The notes below the pieces were generated by a model, which was not told where the DNA came from, ran no database searches, and saw only the letters and a program-made list of their open reading frames with translations. Of a stretch of DNA of 64,000 nt, positions 26,401-37,339 are shown piece by piece. The stretch is from Actinacidiphila guanduensis (lineage in GTDB: Bacteria; Actinomycetota; Actinomycetes; Streptomycetales; Streptomycetaceae). How positions within the stretch are numbered: the stretch's first letter is position 1; each line of letters starts with the position of its first letter. The stretch covers positions 124,001 through 188,000 of the forward strand of contig NZ_FNIE01000013.1 of assembly GCF_900103985.1 (NCBI RefSeq), read 5' to 3'. The translations under genes were made by a program, and so were the position numbers.

Positions 26401-26632
26401 GACCACCCGGACGGCCCGCGCCCGGCCGGGCGCCGTCGGAACGCGGCTCGCCCGTCGGAGCACGGCCGGCCACCGCGGCCGGCGGCCGTACCGCTACTGC
26501 GTCCGGGCGGGCGTCCGCGGGCACGCTGCTACGCCGACCAGGGGGCAGAAGGTGACGCGGCGGCAGCGGCGCCGTTGGACGGGGTGGACCGCCACCGCGC
26601 CGACCGCGCACCCACTGCCGCCAGGGAGCCCC

Positions 26633-27907
26633 ATGACCGACCTGCCGATCGACTCGCCGTTCGACGCGGGCATGGGCCCGGGCGGACGACCGGGACGAGG
26701 TCCGGCGGCACGGCCCGGCCCGGCTCCCGGGCCGCACCCGGCACCCGGTACGGGCGGCACGCCCGCGCCGGGTCGGCCCCCCGCGCCCGGCACGGCGCCC
26801 GGCACCGGCGGCCGGGCGGACGCCGGGTCCGGCCCGCCCGCTGCTCGGCGGCGGACCCTGCACACCCTCGCCGCGCTGCCCGCGCTGCGGCGTTCGTGGT
26901 TCGCCACCGGCTTCGCGCTCGCCGCGGGGGCGCTGGCCGCTTGGCTGCTGGTGCGGACCGTGCTGCGGCTGAGCGAGCTGCTGACGCTGCTGCTGGTGTC
27001 GGCGTTCATCGCGGTCGGCCTGGAGCCCGTGGTGGGGTGGCTGTGCCGGCGGGGGCTGCGGCGGGGCTGGTCGGTGCTCGTGGTGGCGGCGGGCTTCACG
27101 GGGCTGCTCGCCGGGTTCGTCGCCCTGGTCATCCCGCCGGTGAGCGCCGCGGTGACGGCCCTCACCGCCGACGTGCCGCGCTGGCGCGAGCAGCTGCGCG
27201 ACCACCACTCCACGCTCGGCCGGCTGGAGGACCACTACCACGTCATCGAGAAGGCGCAGGCCCAACTCGGCTCCGGCGGCGGCTCCGAGCTGGCCGGCGG
27301 CGTCCTCGGCGCCGGGCAGCTGGTGCTCTCCGCGCTCACCTCGGCCGTCATCGTCGTCACCGTCACCCTCTACGTGATGCTGGCGCTGCCGGCGATCAAG
27401 CGGTTCTGCTACCGCTTCGTGCCCGGCACCCGGCGGCCCCACGCGGAGGCCGTCTGCGAGGAGATCCTGGTCCGGGTGGGGCGGTTCATGCTCGGCAACG
27501 TCGCCACCTCCGCCGTCGCCGGCGCGGCCACCTTCGCCTGGTGCGCGGCCTGGGGCGTGCCCTACCCGTCGGCGCTCGGCTTCTTCGTCGCGCTGATGGA
27601 CATGGTCCCGGTGGTCGGCTCCACCGTCGGGGGAGTGGCGGTGAGCCTGGTCGCCCTGTCGGTGTCGCTGCCCGTCGCGGTCGCCACCGCGCTGTTCTAC
27701 GTCGGCTTCCGCCTCGCCGAGGACTACCTGATCATGCCGCGGGCGATGAAGTTCGCGGTCGACGTGCACCCGGTGGTCACGGTCGTGGCCGTGCTCGCCG
27801 GTGGCAGCCTGCTCGGCATCGTCGGCGGCCTGGTGGCGATCCCGGCCGCGGTCGCGGTCGGCATCGTGCTGGAGGAGTACGTCTTCCCGCGCATCGACGC
27901 CGGGTGA
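26633..27907 (+). CDS. AI-2E family transporter/permease
   Basis: A 424-residue polytopic membrane protein of the AI-2E (PerM/UPF0118) family. About eight hydrophobic segments follow a 75-residue Pro/Gly-rich cytoplasmic leader. A soluble region in the middle (about 170-235) and the DMVPVVGS loop near residue 325 are typical. The ATG at 26633 follows AGGGAG. The family mediates export or ion/proton transport; the substrate here is unknown. The proline-rich N-terminus is unusual but common in Streptomyces. Confidence 0.85.
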   Translation: MTDLPIDSPFDAGMGPGGRPGRGPAARPGPAPGPHPAPGTGGTPAPGRPPAPGTAPGTGGRADAGSGPPAARRRTLHTLAALPALRRSWFATGFALAAGALAAWLLVRTVLRLSELLTLLLVSAFIAVGLEPVVGWLCRRGLRRGWSVLVVAAGFTGLLAGFVALVIPPVSAAVTALTADVPRWREQLRDHHSTLGRLEDHYHVIEKAQAQLGSGGGSELAGGVLGAGQLVLSALTSAVIVVTVTLYVMLALPAIKRFCYRFVPGTRRPHAEAVCEEILVRVGRFMLGNVATSAVAGAATFAWCAAWGVPYPSALGFFVALMDMVPVVGSTVGGVAVSLVALSVSLPVAVATALFYVGFRLAEDYLIMPRAMKFAVDVHPVVTVVAVLAGGSLLGIVGGLVAIPAAVAVGIVLEEYVFPRIDAG

Positions 27908-27936
27908 GGCGGGCGCGGGGCGGGGGCGGGGCCTCG

Positions 27937-27965
27937 TTGACAACGGGCCGCACGGCGCCGAGACT
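27937..27965 (+). promoter_or_regulatory. Promoter of the leader peptide-ssuD unit
   Basis: A consensus TTGACA (27937-27942) is followed after exactly 17 bp by GAGACT (27960-27965). The leader peptide ATG lies seven bases further, so transcription may start at or next to its first base. Confidence 0.6.
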
Positions 27966-27972
27966 CGGTGCC

Positions 27973-28044
27973 ATGCCCGAGGTCCCGCTGCTCACCCGTG
28001 AGCGCTGCGTCGACCTGCTGCGGGTGTCGAGCGCGCGCTGTTGA
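27973..28044 (+). CDS. Cys-ending leader peptide upstream of ssuD
   Basis: A 23-residue open frame, MPEVPLLTRERCVDLLRVSSARC, ends 45 bases before the SsuD start. The C-terminal DLLRVSSARC matches the actinobacterial putative leader peptide pattern (D-L-x-R-V-S/A-S-A-x-C) found before sulfur-assimilation genes. The sequence ends in Cys and has a second internal Cys, which suggests cysteine-responsive translation-coupled control. It is preceded by a strong promoter. Confidence 0.75.
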   Translation: MPEVPLLTRERCVDLLRVSSARC

Positions 28045-28089
28045 CCGGACGGTCCCGCGCCCCTCGTTCCCGCAGCGATCGGATGGCCC

Positions 28090-29175
28090 ATGAGCCCGCA
28101 GTACCTCTGGTACGTCCCCAACACCGTCGAACCCGGCCACCGCGGCGACGACACGACGTCCGGCTGGGGGTCCATCGAGCACTCCACCGACCTCGCCCGC
28201 ACCGCCGAGGAGCACGGCTGGGACGGCGCCCTGATCGGCACCGGCTGGGGGCGGCCCGACACCTTCACGGTGGCCACCGCGCTCGCGGCCCGCACGACCA
28301 CGTTCAAACCACTGGTCGCGGTGCGGCCCGGCTACTGGCAGCCCGCCCAATTCGCCGCCGCGGCCGCCACTTTGGACCAGCTCAGCCGGGGCCGGGTGCT
28401 GGTCAACATCGTCAGCGGCCTGGACGACCCCGCCGCCTACGGCGACTCCACCACCGAGCCCGCCCGACGCTACGCCCGCACCCGGGAGTTCCTGCACCTG
28501 GTGCGGCGGCTGTGGACCGAGGAGGAGGTCACCTTCGCCGGCGAGCACTTCCGGGTCACCGGCTCCGTCCTCGCGCCGAAGCCGTACGCCACCGCCGAAC
28601 GCCCGCACCCCCCGCTGTACTTCGGCGGTGCCTCCGCGGCCGCCGAGGAGGTCGCGGCGGCCGAGGCCGACGTGCAGCTGTTCTGGGGCGAGCCGTTGGA
28701 GGGGATCGCCGAACGCGTCGAGCGGCTGCGGCAGTTGAGCGAGCGGGTGCAACGCGCCCACCGACCGCTGGAGTTCGGCCTGCGGATCACCACCGTGGTG
28801 CGCGACACCAGCGCGCAGGCGTGGCAGGCGGCGGAGGAGAAGGTCGCGCGGATGGCCGAGGACGCCGGTGAGGTCGCCTGGGTGCGCGCCCAGCGCCAGG
28901 CCGTCGGCCAGCAGCGCCTGCTCGACCTCGCCGAGCGCGGTGAGGTGCTGGACTCCTGCCTCTACACCACCCCCGGCCGCTTCGGCGGCGGCGGCGCGGC
29001 CACCACCTGGCTGGTCGGCTCGGCCGCCGAGGTGGCCGCCGCGCTGGACGCCTACCGCCGCCTGGGCGTCACCCACTTCGTGCTCTCCGACACCCCCTAC
29101 CGGTCCGAGGCCGTCCGCATCGGCGGCGAACTCCTGCCGCTGCTGCGCCGATCGGCCCTGCGCCCGGTCTTCTGA
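28090..29175 (+). CDS. ssuD: FMNH2-dependent alkanesulfonate monooxygenase
   Basis: A 361-residue bacterial luciferase-family monooxygenase. Landmarks are the N-terminal WYVPNT strand, IGTGWGRPDTF, GRVLVNIVSGL, GEHFRVTG, PPLYFGG and LFWGEP. These fit SsuD, which releases sulfite from organosulfonates in sulfur starvation. E. coli SsuD is about 380 residues. No SsuE reductase or SsuABC transporter is adjacent, so reduced flavin and substrate must come from elsewhere. The Cys-ending leader peptide upstream supports a sulfur-assimilation role. The 3' end lies inside a perfect hairpin. Confidence 0.87.
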   Translation: MSPQYLWYVPNTVEPGHRGDDTTSGWGSIEHSTDLARTAEEHGWDGALIGTGWGRPDTFTVATALAARTTTFKPLVAVRPGYWQPAQFAAAAATLDQLSRGRVLVNIVSGLDDPAAYGDSTTEPARRYARTREFLHLVRRLWTEEEVTFAGEHFRVTGSVLAPKPYATAERPHPPLYFGGASAAAEEVAAAEADVQLFWGEPLEGIAERVERLRQLSERVQRAHRPLEFGLRITTVVRDTSAQAWQAAEEKVARMAEDAGEVAWVRAQRQAVGQQRLLDLAERGEVLDSCLYTTPGRFGGGGAATTWLVGSAAEVAAALDAYRRLGVTHFVLSDTPYRSEAVRIGGELLPLLRRSALRPVF

Positions 29176-29194
29176 CCGGGCGCAGGGCCGATCG
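29149..29194. terminator. Perfect 21-bp hairpin spanning the ssuD stop codon
   Basis: Bases 29149-29169 are the exact complement of 29174-29194, with a TTCT loop; the ssuD TGA (29173-29175) sits at the loop. The convergent glgX gene ends 11 bp away, so it can serve both strands. No T run follows. Confidence 0.75.
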
Positions 29195-29204
29195 CGGCGA
29201 GGGC

Positions 29205-31319
<2,115 letters not shown>

Positions 31320-31547
31320 GTCTCGCACGCTATAGCGGCTCCCCGCGAACCCGCCGCGCAAACGCGCGGGTCGAATGGGTGCCGCGCGCCCCGGGCCCGG
31401 CCGCGCGGGGCCGGGCCCGGGGGATGCCCTCGGGATGTCGGTGCGGGAGCTGCGGCTGCCCCGAGCGGACCGTCCGAGGACCGTACCGCGGCCGCCGGAC
31501 GGCTGCTTCCGACCGTTTCCGGCGCCGGCCGCGACCGCGTCGGGGCC

Positions 31548-32417
31548 TCAGGCTGCCGCCGCGGACAGCTCCTCGAACTCCTCGCCGGTGAGGTCGATGA
31601 GGGCCGCCGCGGTGTTGTCCTCCAGATGGGCGACCGAGGAGGTGCCGGGGATCGGCAGCATCACCGGCGAGCGGCGCAGCAGCCAGGCCAGCGCCAGCTG
31701 CGACGGGCTCACCCCGTGCCGCTTGGCGAGGGCGTCCAGCGGGCCGCCCTCGCGGGCCAGCTCGCCGGTCGCGAGCGGGAACCACGGGATGAAGGCGATG
31801 CCCGCGGCCTCGCTGTGCTCCAGCAGCGCCTCGGCGCGGCGGTCGGCGAGGTTGTAGAGGTTCTGCACGGAGACGATCTCGGCGATCGCCCGCGCCTGCT
31901 CCAGCTGGTCCACGTCCACCTCGGACAGGCCGATGTGGGCGATCTTGCCCTCGTCCTGCAGCAGCTTCAGCTCGCCCACCTGCTCCGCCAGCGGCACCTT
32001 CGGGTCCACCCGGTGCAGCTGGAAGAGCGGGATACGCTCCAGGCCCAGGTGGCGCAGGCTCATCTCGGCCTGCTGCCGCAGGTACTCCGGGCGCCCCAGC
32101 GCGCGCCAGTCGCCCGGGCCGGAGCGGGACAGGCCCGCCTTGGTGGCGATCACCAGGTCGTCCGGGTACGGGTGCAGCGCCTTGCGGATCAGCTGCTCGG
32201 CGACGATCGGCCCGTAGGAGTCGGCGGTGTCGATGAAGTTCACGCCCAGTTCGACGGCCCGGCGCAGTACGCGCACCGCCTCGTCGGGGTCCTCCGGGTC
32301 GCCCCAGACGCCGGGGCCGGTCAGCTGCATCGAGCCGAATCCGAGCCTGGTCACCGGCAGTTCACCGCCGAGCGCGAAGGTGCCGGAAGCCTTTGCGGGC
32401 CGGGTGTCCGTGGTCAC
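31548..32417 (-). CDS. Aldo/keto reductase (divergent pair, minus member)
   Basis: A 289-residue AKR. The catalytic tetrad is visible as Asp and Tyr in FIDTADSYG, Lys in LVIATKAG and His in FQLHRVD. The C-terminus has LPIPGTSSVAHLEDN, a coenzyme-binding stretch. The GTG at 32417 has an AAGGAG ribosome site eight bases upstream. It is divergent from another aldo/keto reductase across a 216-bp gap. The substrate is unknown; NADPH-dependent reduction of aldehydes is the family role. Confidence 0.88.
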   Translation of the reverse strand: MTTDTRPAKASGTFALGGELPVTRLGFGSMQLTGPGVWGDPEDPDEAVRVLRRAVELGVNFIDTADSYGPIVAEQLIRKALHPYPDDLVIATKAGLSRSGPGDWRALGRPEYLRQQAEMSLRHLGLERIPLFQLHRVDPKVPLAEQVGELKLLQDEGKIAHIGLSEVDVDQLEQARAIAEIVSVQNLYNLADRRAEALLEHSEAAGIAFIPWFPLATGELAREGGPLDALAKRHGVSPSQLALAWLLRRSPVMLPIPGTSSVAHLEDNTAAALIDLTGEEFEELSAAAA

Positions 32418-32633
32418 GATGGATACTCCTTCGGTAAACTGTACGTCCGGTTCACATGGCCGCACACCGGCCACAACCGTGTACCCGGCGTCGGCTATTC
32501 CCCTGTGCGTGCGCTGTGCGTGTATGGCACACGTGCGCGTCTCCCCCCGCACCGGACCGGGTGCCCACCGAGCACGATGATCATCGCCGTTCTTCGTTCC
32601 GCGAGAAGAACCGAACCCGAGGAGGCGACCCGG

Positions 32634-33605
32634 ATGCGCTACACGCGACTGGGATCGACCGGTCTGGAAGTGTCCGCCCTCAGCCTGGGCTGCATGAGCT
32701 TCGGCGAGCCCGGCCGGGGCAACCACGAGTGGACGCTGGACGAGGATGCCAGCCGCGCGCTCATCAAGCGGGCGCTGGACGCCGGTGTGAACTTCTTCGA
32801 CACCGCCAACGTCTACTCGGCCGGCAGCAGCGAGGAGATCGTCGGCCGGGCGCTGCGCGACTTCTCCACCCGCGACGAGGTCGTCATCGCCACCAAGGTG
32901 CACGGCCGGATGCGGCCCGGGGCCAACGGCGGCGGCCTGTCCCGCCGGGCGATCATGACCGAGATCGACCACAGCCTCAGCCGGCTGGGCACCGACTACG
33001 TCGACCTCTACCAGATCCACCGCTGGGACTACGAGACGCCGATCGAGGAGACCCTGGAGGCCCTGCACGACGTGGTGAAGGCCGGCAAGGCCCGCTACAT
33101 CGGCGCCTCCTCGATGTACGCCTGGCAGTTCGCCCAGGCCCTGTACACCGCGGACCTGCACGGGTGGACCCGCTTCGTGTCCATGCAGAACCACTACAAC
33201 CTGCTCTACCGCGAGGAGGAGCGCGAGATGCTGCCGCTCTGCGCGGACCAGGGCATCGGCGTGATCCCGTGGAGCCCGCTCGCCCGCGGCCGCCTGACCC
33301 GCCCCTGGGACGAGACCACGGCCCGCACCGAGACCGACGAGTTCGGCCGCACCCTCTACCAGCCCGACGACAAGGTCATCGTCGAGCGCGTGGCCCAGGT
33401 CGCCGAGCAGCGCGGCATCCCCGCCGCCCAGGTCGCGCTCGCCTGGATGAACCGCAACCCGGTGGTCACCGCGCCCATCGTCGGCGTCACCAAGGCCCGG
33501 CACCTGGACGACGCGGTCGCCTCCTTGGAGGTGGAGCTCAGCGACGAGGAGGTCGCGCTGCTGGAGGAGCCCTACGTCCCGCACGCGGTGGCCGGCTTCA
33601 AGTAG
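32634..33605 (+). CDS. Aldo/keto reductase (divergent pair, plus member)
   Basis: A 323-residue AKR of the YajO/Tas-like branch. The tetrad lies in FFDTANVYSAG (Asp, Tyr), VVIATKVHG (Lys) and YQIHRWD (His). GVIPWSPLARG and the C-terminal PIVGVTKARHLDD complete the coenzyme site. The ATG is preceded by GAGGAGG. In the 216-bp intergenic region with its divergent partner I see half-palindromes but no convincing operator. Confidence 0.88.
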   Translation: MRYTRLGSTGLEVSALSLGCMSFGEPGRGNHEWTLDEDASRALIKRALDAGVNFFDTANVYSAGSSEEIVGRALRDFSTRDEVVIATKVHGRMRPGANGGGLSRRAIMTEIDHSLSRLGTDYVDLYQIHRWDYETPIEETLEALHDVVKAGKARYIGASSMYAWQFAQALYTADLHGWTRFVSMQNHYNLLYREEEREMLPLCADQGIGVIPWSPLARGRLTRPWDETTARTETDEFGRTLYQPDDKVIVERVAQVAEQRGIPAAQVALAWMNRNPVVTAPIVGVTKARHLDDAVASLEVELSDEEVALLEEPYVPHAVAGFK

Positions 33606-33768
33606 GCCGCCCGGCAGGCACGGTCCGGCAGTCGGGGGGCCCGGTCCGCCCCGGCGGCCGGGCCCGCCGCCTTTCCCCCGGCCGGTCCCGTGCCACTCCC
33701 GCGACGGCTTCGCCACAGCCGTGCAACAGGCGGGCTTGCGTGGCCCGTTGCCGGGAAGGGGCACGGAC

Positions 33769-34041
33769 ATGGGAATCATCGGATGGATCGTTCTCGGACT
33801 GCTTGCCGGCGCGGCCGCCAAGCTCATCCTGCCCGGGCGTGACCCGGGCGGCCTGGTCGGCACCACGATCATCGGCATCGTAGGGGCGTTCGTCGGCGGC
33901 TGGCTGTCGGCGAAGCTGCTGGACAAGCCGGTCCCGCACCACTTCTTCGACGGCCACACCTGGCTGGCGGCGATCGGCGGGTCCCTGGTGCTGCTCATCC
34001 TGTTCCGCCTGCTCTTCGGGGACACCCGTGCCCGGCGCTGA
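33769..34041 (+). CDS. GlsB/YeaQ/YmgE-family small membrane protein
   Basis: A 90-residue protein with three hydrophobic segments (IIGWIVLGLLAGAAAKLI, GTTIIGIVGAFVGGWL, and a C-terminal helix). The GRDPGG loop between helices one and two is the family mark. Homologues are transglycosylase-associated or general stress membrane proteins. A GGAAGGGG site places the start at this ATG, not the GTG 16 codons upstream. It begins a run of plus-strand stress/envelope genes. Confidence 0.85.
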   Translation: MGIIGWIVLGLLAGAAAKLILPGRDPGGLVGTTIIGIVGAFVGGWLSAKLLDKPVPHHFFDGHTWLAAIGGSLVLLILFRLLFGDTRARR

Positions 34042-34243
34042 CGGCGGGCCGCCGGTGCCGCACGCCCCGGCGCGTGCGGTACGGGCGGCACCCGCCTGAC
34101 CCGAACGGCCGCCCAGCACGGGCCCCGCCCGCGCCGTCCGCGACACACTGGCCGAAGTGCCGCGGGCCCGCCCCGGGGCGCCTGCAGCGGCATCACCAGT
34201 GGCATGAGCAGCGGCACCAGCAGCGGCAGCACGGGAGCAGCAG

Positions 34244-35686
34244 ATGAGTGGAAAAGCAGACATCGGTGTCACGGGCCTGGCCGTCATGGGCAGCAACCTG
34301 GCCCGCAACTTCGCCCGCAACGGCTACACCGTCGCCCTCCACAACCGCACCGCAGCCCGCACCAGGGCCCTCGTCGCCGACCACGGCGACGAGGGCTCCT
34401 TCGTGGCCACCGAGTCGCCCGAGGACTTCGTCGCCGCCCTGGAGCGGCCCCGGCGGCTGATGGTCATGGTGAAGGCGGGCGAGCCCACCGACGCGGTCAT
34501 CCGGCAGTTCGCACCGCTGCTGGAGGAGGGCGACGTCATCATCGACGGCGGCAATGCCCACTTCGAGGACACCCGCCGCCGCGAGCGCGAACTGCGCGAG
34601 CAGGGCATCCATTTCGTCGGCACCGGCATCTCCGGCGGCGAGGAGGGCGCGCTCAACGGGCCCTCGATCATGCCCGGCGGCTCCGCGGAGTCCTGGCAGT
34701 CGCTCGGGCCGATGCTGGAGAAGATCTCCGCCAAGGCCCAGGACGGCAGCCCCTGCACCGCCCACATGGGCCCCGACGGCGCCGGCCACTACGTGAAGAT
34801 GGTGCACAACGGCATCGAGTACGCCGACATGCAGCTGATCGCCGAGGCGTACGACCTGCTGCGGTCGGTGGGCGGCTACAGCCCCGCGCAGATCGCCGAG
34901 ATCTTCCACACCTGGAACACCGGCCGACTCGACTCGTACCTGATCGAGATCACCGCCGAGGTCCTCGCCCACGACGACGACGCCACCGGGCGCCCCTTCG
35001 TCGACATCGTCCTGGACCAGGCCGAGCAGAAGGGCACCGGCCGCTGGACGGTGCAGATCGCCCTCGACCTCGGGGTGCCCGTCTCCGGCATCGCCGAGGC
35101 GGTCTTCGCCCGCTCCCTGTCCGGCCACCGCGACCTGCGCGACGCCGCGCACGGCCTGCCCGGGCCGCGGGCCAAGGCACTGCACGGCGCGGAGGCGGCG
35201 GCCTTCGCCGACAAGGTCGAGCAGGCGCTGTACGCCTCGAAGATCGTCTCCTACACCCAGGGCTTCCACCAGATCCAGGCCGGCTCCGACACCTACGACT
35301 GGGGTGTCGACCTCGGCCGGGTCGCGGCGATCTGGCGCAACGGCTGCATCATCCGGGCCGCCTTCCTGGACCGGATCACCGCCGCCTACCGGGCCAGGCC
35401 CGACCTGCCGAGCCTGCTGTCCGACCGGCACTTCGCCGAGGAGATCGGCGCCGCCCAGGACGACTGGCGGGCCGTGGTCGCCGCGGCTGCCGCGGGCGGG
35501 GTGCCGGCGCCCGGCTTCTCCGCCGCGCTCGCCTACTACGACGCGCTGCGCGCCGAGCGGCTGCCGGCCGCCCTCACCCAGGCCCAGCGCGACTTCTTCG
35601 GCGCCCACACCTACCGCAGGGCCGACCGCGACGGCGTCTTCCACACGCTGTGGGGCGGCGACCGCCGCGAGGTGGACGCGGGGTGA
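34244..35686 (+). CDS. gnd: 6-phosphogluconate dehydrogenase (decarboxylating)
   Basis: A 480-residue full-length enzyme. The N-terminal NADP fold has GLAVMGSNLARN and HNRTAART, the substrate motif IDGGNAHFEDT, the catalytic GTGISGGEEGA, and HYVKMVHNGIEY with the key Lys. It converts 6-phosphogluconate to ribulose 5-phosphate with NADPH production. The GGGAGCAG sequence before the ATG is the ribosome site. A short stretch rich in AGCAGCGGC repeats (34190-34240) lies just upstream. The gene is single here, without zwf. Confidence 0.95.
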   Translation: MSGKADIGVTGLAVMGSNLARNFARNGYTVALHNRTAARTRALVADHGDEGSFVATESPEDFVAALERPRRLMVMVKAGEPTDAVIRQFAPLLEEGDVIIDGGNAHFEDTRRRERELREQGIHFVGTGISGGEEGALNGPSIMPGGSAESWQSLGPMLEKISAKAQDGSPCTAHMGPDGAGHYVKMVHNGIEYADMQLIAEAYDLLRSVGGYSPAQIAEIFHTWNTGRLDSYLIEITAEVLAHDDDATGRPFVDIVLDQAEQKGTGRWTVQIALDLGVPVSGIAEAVFARSLSGHRDLRDAAHGLPGPRAKALHGAEAAAFADKVEQALYASKIVSYTQGFHQIQAGSDTYDWGVDLGRVAAIWRNGCIIRAAFLDRITAAYRARPDLPSLLSDRHFAEEIGAAQDDWRAVVAAAAAGGVPAPGFSAALAYYDALRAERLPAALTQAQRDFFGAHTYRRADRDGVFHTLWGGDRREVDAG

Positions 35687-35771
35687 CCGCGGGGAGTGCC
35701 CCGGTCGGGAACGGGCAGACGTACCCGCACAGGGGCACCGCGGGTGCCGACGGCGGAAAGGCTGGTGGGGC

Positions 35772-36128
35772 ATGATCGAGCCCGCTGATCTGCGCGAGTG
35801 GCGCGCCCATGACGTGGTCGACGAGGAAGGCCGCAGAATCGGTGCCCTGGAGGCGGTGTACGTGGACACCGCGACGGACCTGCCCGCCATGGCAACGGTC
35901 CGCACGGGACTGCCCACACGCCACCGGCTGGTGTTCGTCCCCGTCGCGGAGGCGGTCGCCGGACCGGGCTACGTACGGGTGCCGTACCGGAAGGAGCACG
36001 TACGGTCGGCCCCCTCGATCGGGACGGACGACGTCCTGCCGGTCGAGGACGAGGAGGCGGTCTTCCGGTACTACGGGCTCCCGTACGAGCCCGGCCCCAA
36101 GGGCGGACGGCAGCTCGCCCGGCGCTGA
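35772..36128 (+). CDS. PRC-barrel domain protein
   Basis: A 118-residue soluble protein with a single PRC-barrel: the typical strand pattern RAHDVVDEEGRRIGALEAVYVD, then RHRLVFVPV and YVRVPYRKEHV. PRC domains occur in photosynthetic reaction centre subunits, RimM and many actinobacterial stress proteins. It lies 85 bp after gnd and 73 bp before a small membrane protein, probably part of one stress-related cluster. The ligand is unknown. Confidence 0.82.
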   Translation: MIEPADLREWRAHDVVDEEGRRIGALEAVYVDTATDLPAMATVRTGLPTRHRLVFVPVAEAVAGPGYVRVPYRKEHVRSAPSIGTDDVLPVEDEEAVFRYYGLPYEPGPKGGRQLARR

Positions 36129-36201
36129 TGCCGGACGGACGGGACGGGATCCCGACAGGACGGACTGGACGAACAGGACGGACAGGAAAGGACAAGCGCC
36201 G

Positions 36202-36366
36202 ATGAGCCTGTTCCTGCTGCTGATCATCGTGGCGATCGTGCTCGGCCTGATCGGCGCCGTCGCCAGCGGGCTGAGCTGGCTGCTCGCGATCGGCTGCGTC
36301 GTCTTCGTCGCCGACCTGGCCTACGGCGTGTGGCGGCTGCGGCACCGGCCGCGGCCGGTGCGCTGA
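36202..36366 (+). CDS. Small hydrophobic membrane protein
   Basis: A 54-residue protein with two near-continuous hydrophobic helices (about 3-22 and 27-45) and a basic tail, RLRHRPRPVR. A GGAAAGGA ribosome site supports the ATG. It lies 16 bp before the DedA gene. No domain is recognisable; similar short hydrophobic proteins are common in Streptomyces genomes. Confidence 0.72.
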   Translation: MSLFLLLIIVAIVLGLIGAVASGLSWLLAIGCVVFVADLAYGVWRLRHRPRPVR

Positions 36367-36382
36367 AGGCGCCGGCGGCCTC

Positions 36383-37165
36383 GTGCACACCATCACCGAC
36401 TGGCTCTCGCGTTCCTCGGGTGTCGCCGTCTACGCCGTGGTGGCCGCGCTCGTCTTCTGCGAGGACGCGCTGTTCTTCGGCTTCGTGCTGCCCGGCGAGA
36501 CCGCGGTGGTGCTGGGCGGGGTGGTGGCCAGCCGCGGCCGGGTGGACGTCGCCGTGCTGTGCGCGGTCGTGGTGTTCGCCGCTGTGCTCGGCGACAGCGT
36601 CGGCTACGAGGTGGGGCGCCGCTTCGGCCCGCGCATCCTGCACACCAGGGCGCTGCGCGGCCACGGCGAGCGCATCGGCCGCGCCCAGGACCTGATCCGC
36701 AGGCGCGGCCCCGCCGCGGTCTTCCTCGGCCGTTTCATCGCCTTCTTCCGCGCCCTGATGCCCGCCCTGGCCGGCATGTCCCGCATGCCCTACCGGGTGT
36801 TTTTGCTTTTCAATGCCGCCGGCGGCCTGGTGTGGGGCGTCGGTTTCACCCTGCTCGGCTACTACGCGGGCGACGCCTACCAGCGGGTGGAGCGCACGGC
36901 CGGCACGGCGGTGGCGGTGGTCGTCGCGGTGGTGGTCGTGGCCGCGTTCGTGGTGTGGCACGTGCGCAGGCGGCGCCGGGAGGCGGCGGCGGAGGCCGAG
37001 CCGGAGAGCCCGGGGAACGGCGGCACCCGGGACGCCGGGACCGAGGACGGCCCCGGTGCCGCGCCGGACGCACCGGGCACAGCGGGCGGCGGGGCCGGCG
37101 AGCCGGACGCGGCGCCGAAGGACGGCGGTGGCTCCGGCAGCCACCGCTACGTACCGCCCGGCTGA
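36383..37165 (+). CDS. DedA-family membrane protein
   Basis: A 260-residue SNARE-associated/DedA protein. Family motifs are ALFFGFVLPGE, GDSVGYEVGRRFG and FLGRFIAFFRALMPALAGMSRM with the conserved Arg and Pro. DedA proteins act as lipid carriers or flippases and affect envelope stress tolerance. The C-terminal 80 residues form a Gly/Ala/Asp-rich tail. The GTG start has little ribosome-site evidence and closely follows the small membrane protein gene, suggesting coupling. A short AT-rich patch (TTTTTGCTTTTC) lies inside the gene. Confidence 0.87.
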   Translation: MHTITDWLSRSSGVAVYAVVAALVFCEDALFFGFVLPGETAVVLGGVVASRGRVDVAVLCAVVVFAAVLGDSVGYEVGRRFGPRILHTRALRGHGERIGRAQDLIRRRGPAAVFLGRFIAFFRALMPALAGMSRMPYRVFLLFNAAGGLVWGVGFTLLGYYAGDAYQRVERTAGTAVAVVVAVVVVAAFVVWHVRRRRREAAAEAEPESPGNGGTRDAGTEDGPGAAPDAPGTAGGGAGEPDAAPKDGGGSGSHRYVPPG

Positions 37166-37339
37166 GCCCCGCGGCCGGCCGTCCGCGCGCCCCGGCCGTC
37201 ACCCTTCCGTGCGAACCGGCTCGCACATCGTGTGGGGAAACGGCAACAATCCCCGGTCGGGCGGTTCGCCGGCCGCCCTTGGCGAGCAAGCCGTACGTAG
37301 GCGCACCGCGCCGGCGAACCGTACGAAAGGGGGAGGCCC

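Noticed and set aside
31320..31361. TTG start extending GlgX by 14 residues
   Set aside because: The extra residues do not match the family and a GTG fits the expected N-terminus.
32418..32633. Operator between the divergent aldo/keto reductases
   Set aside because: Half-sites such as GTAAAC/GTTCAC are imperfect and nothing stands out against background.
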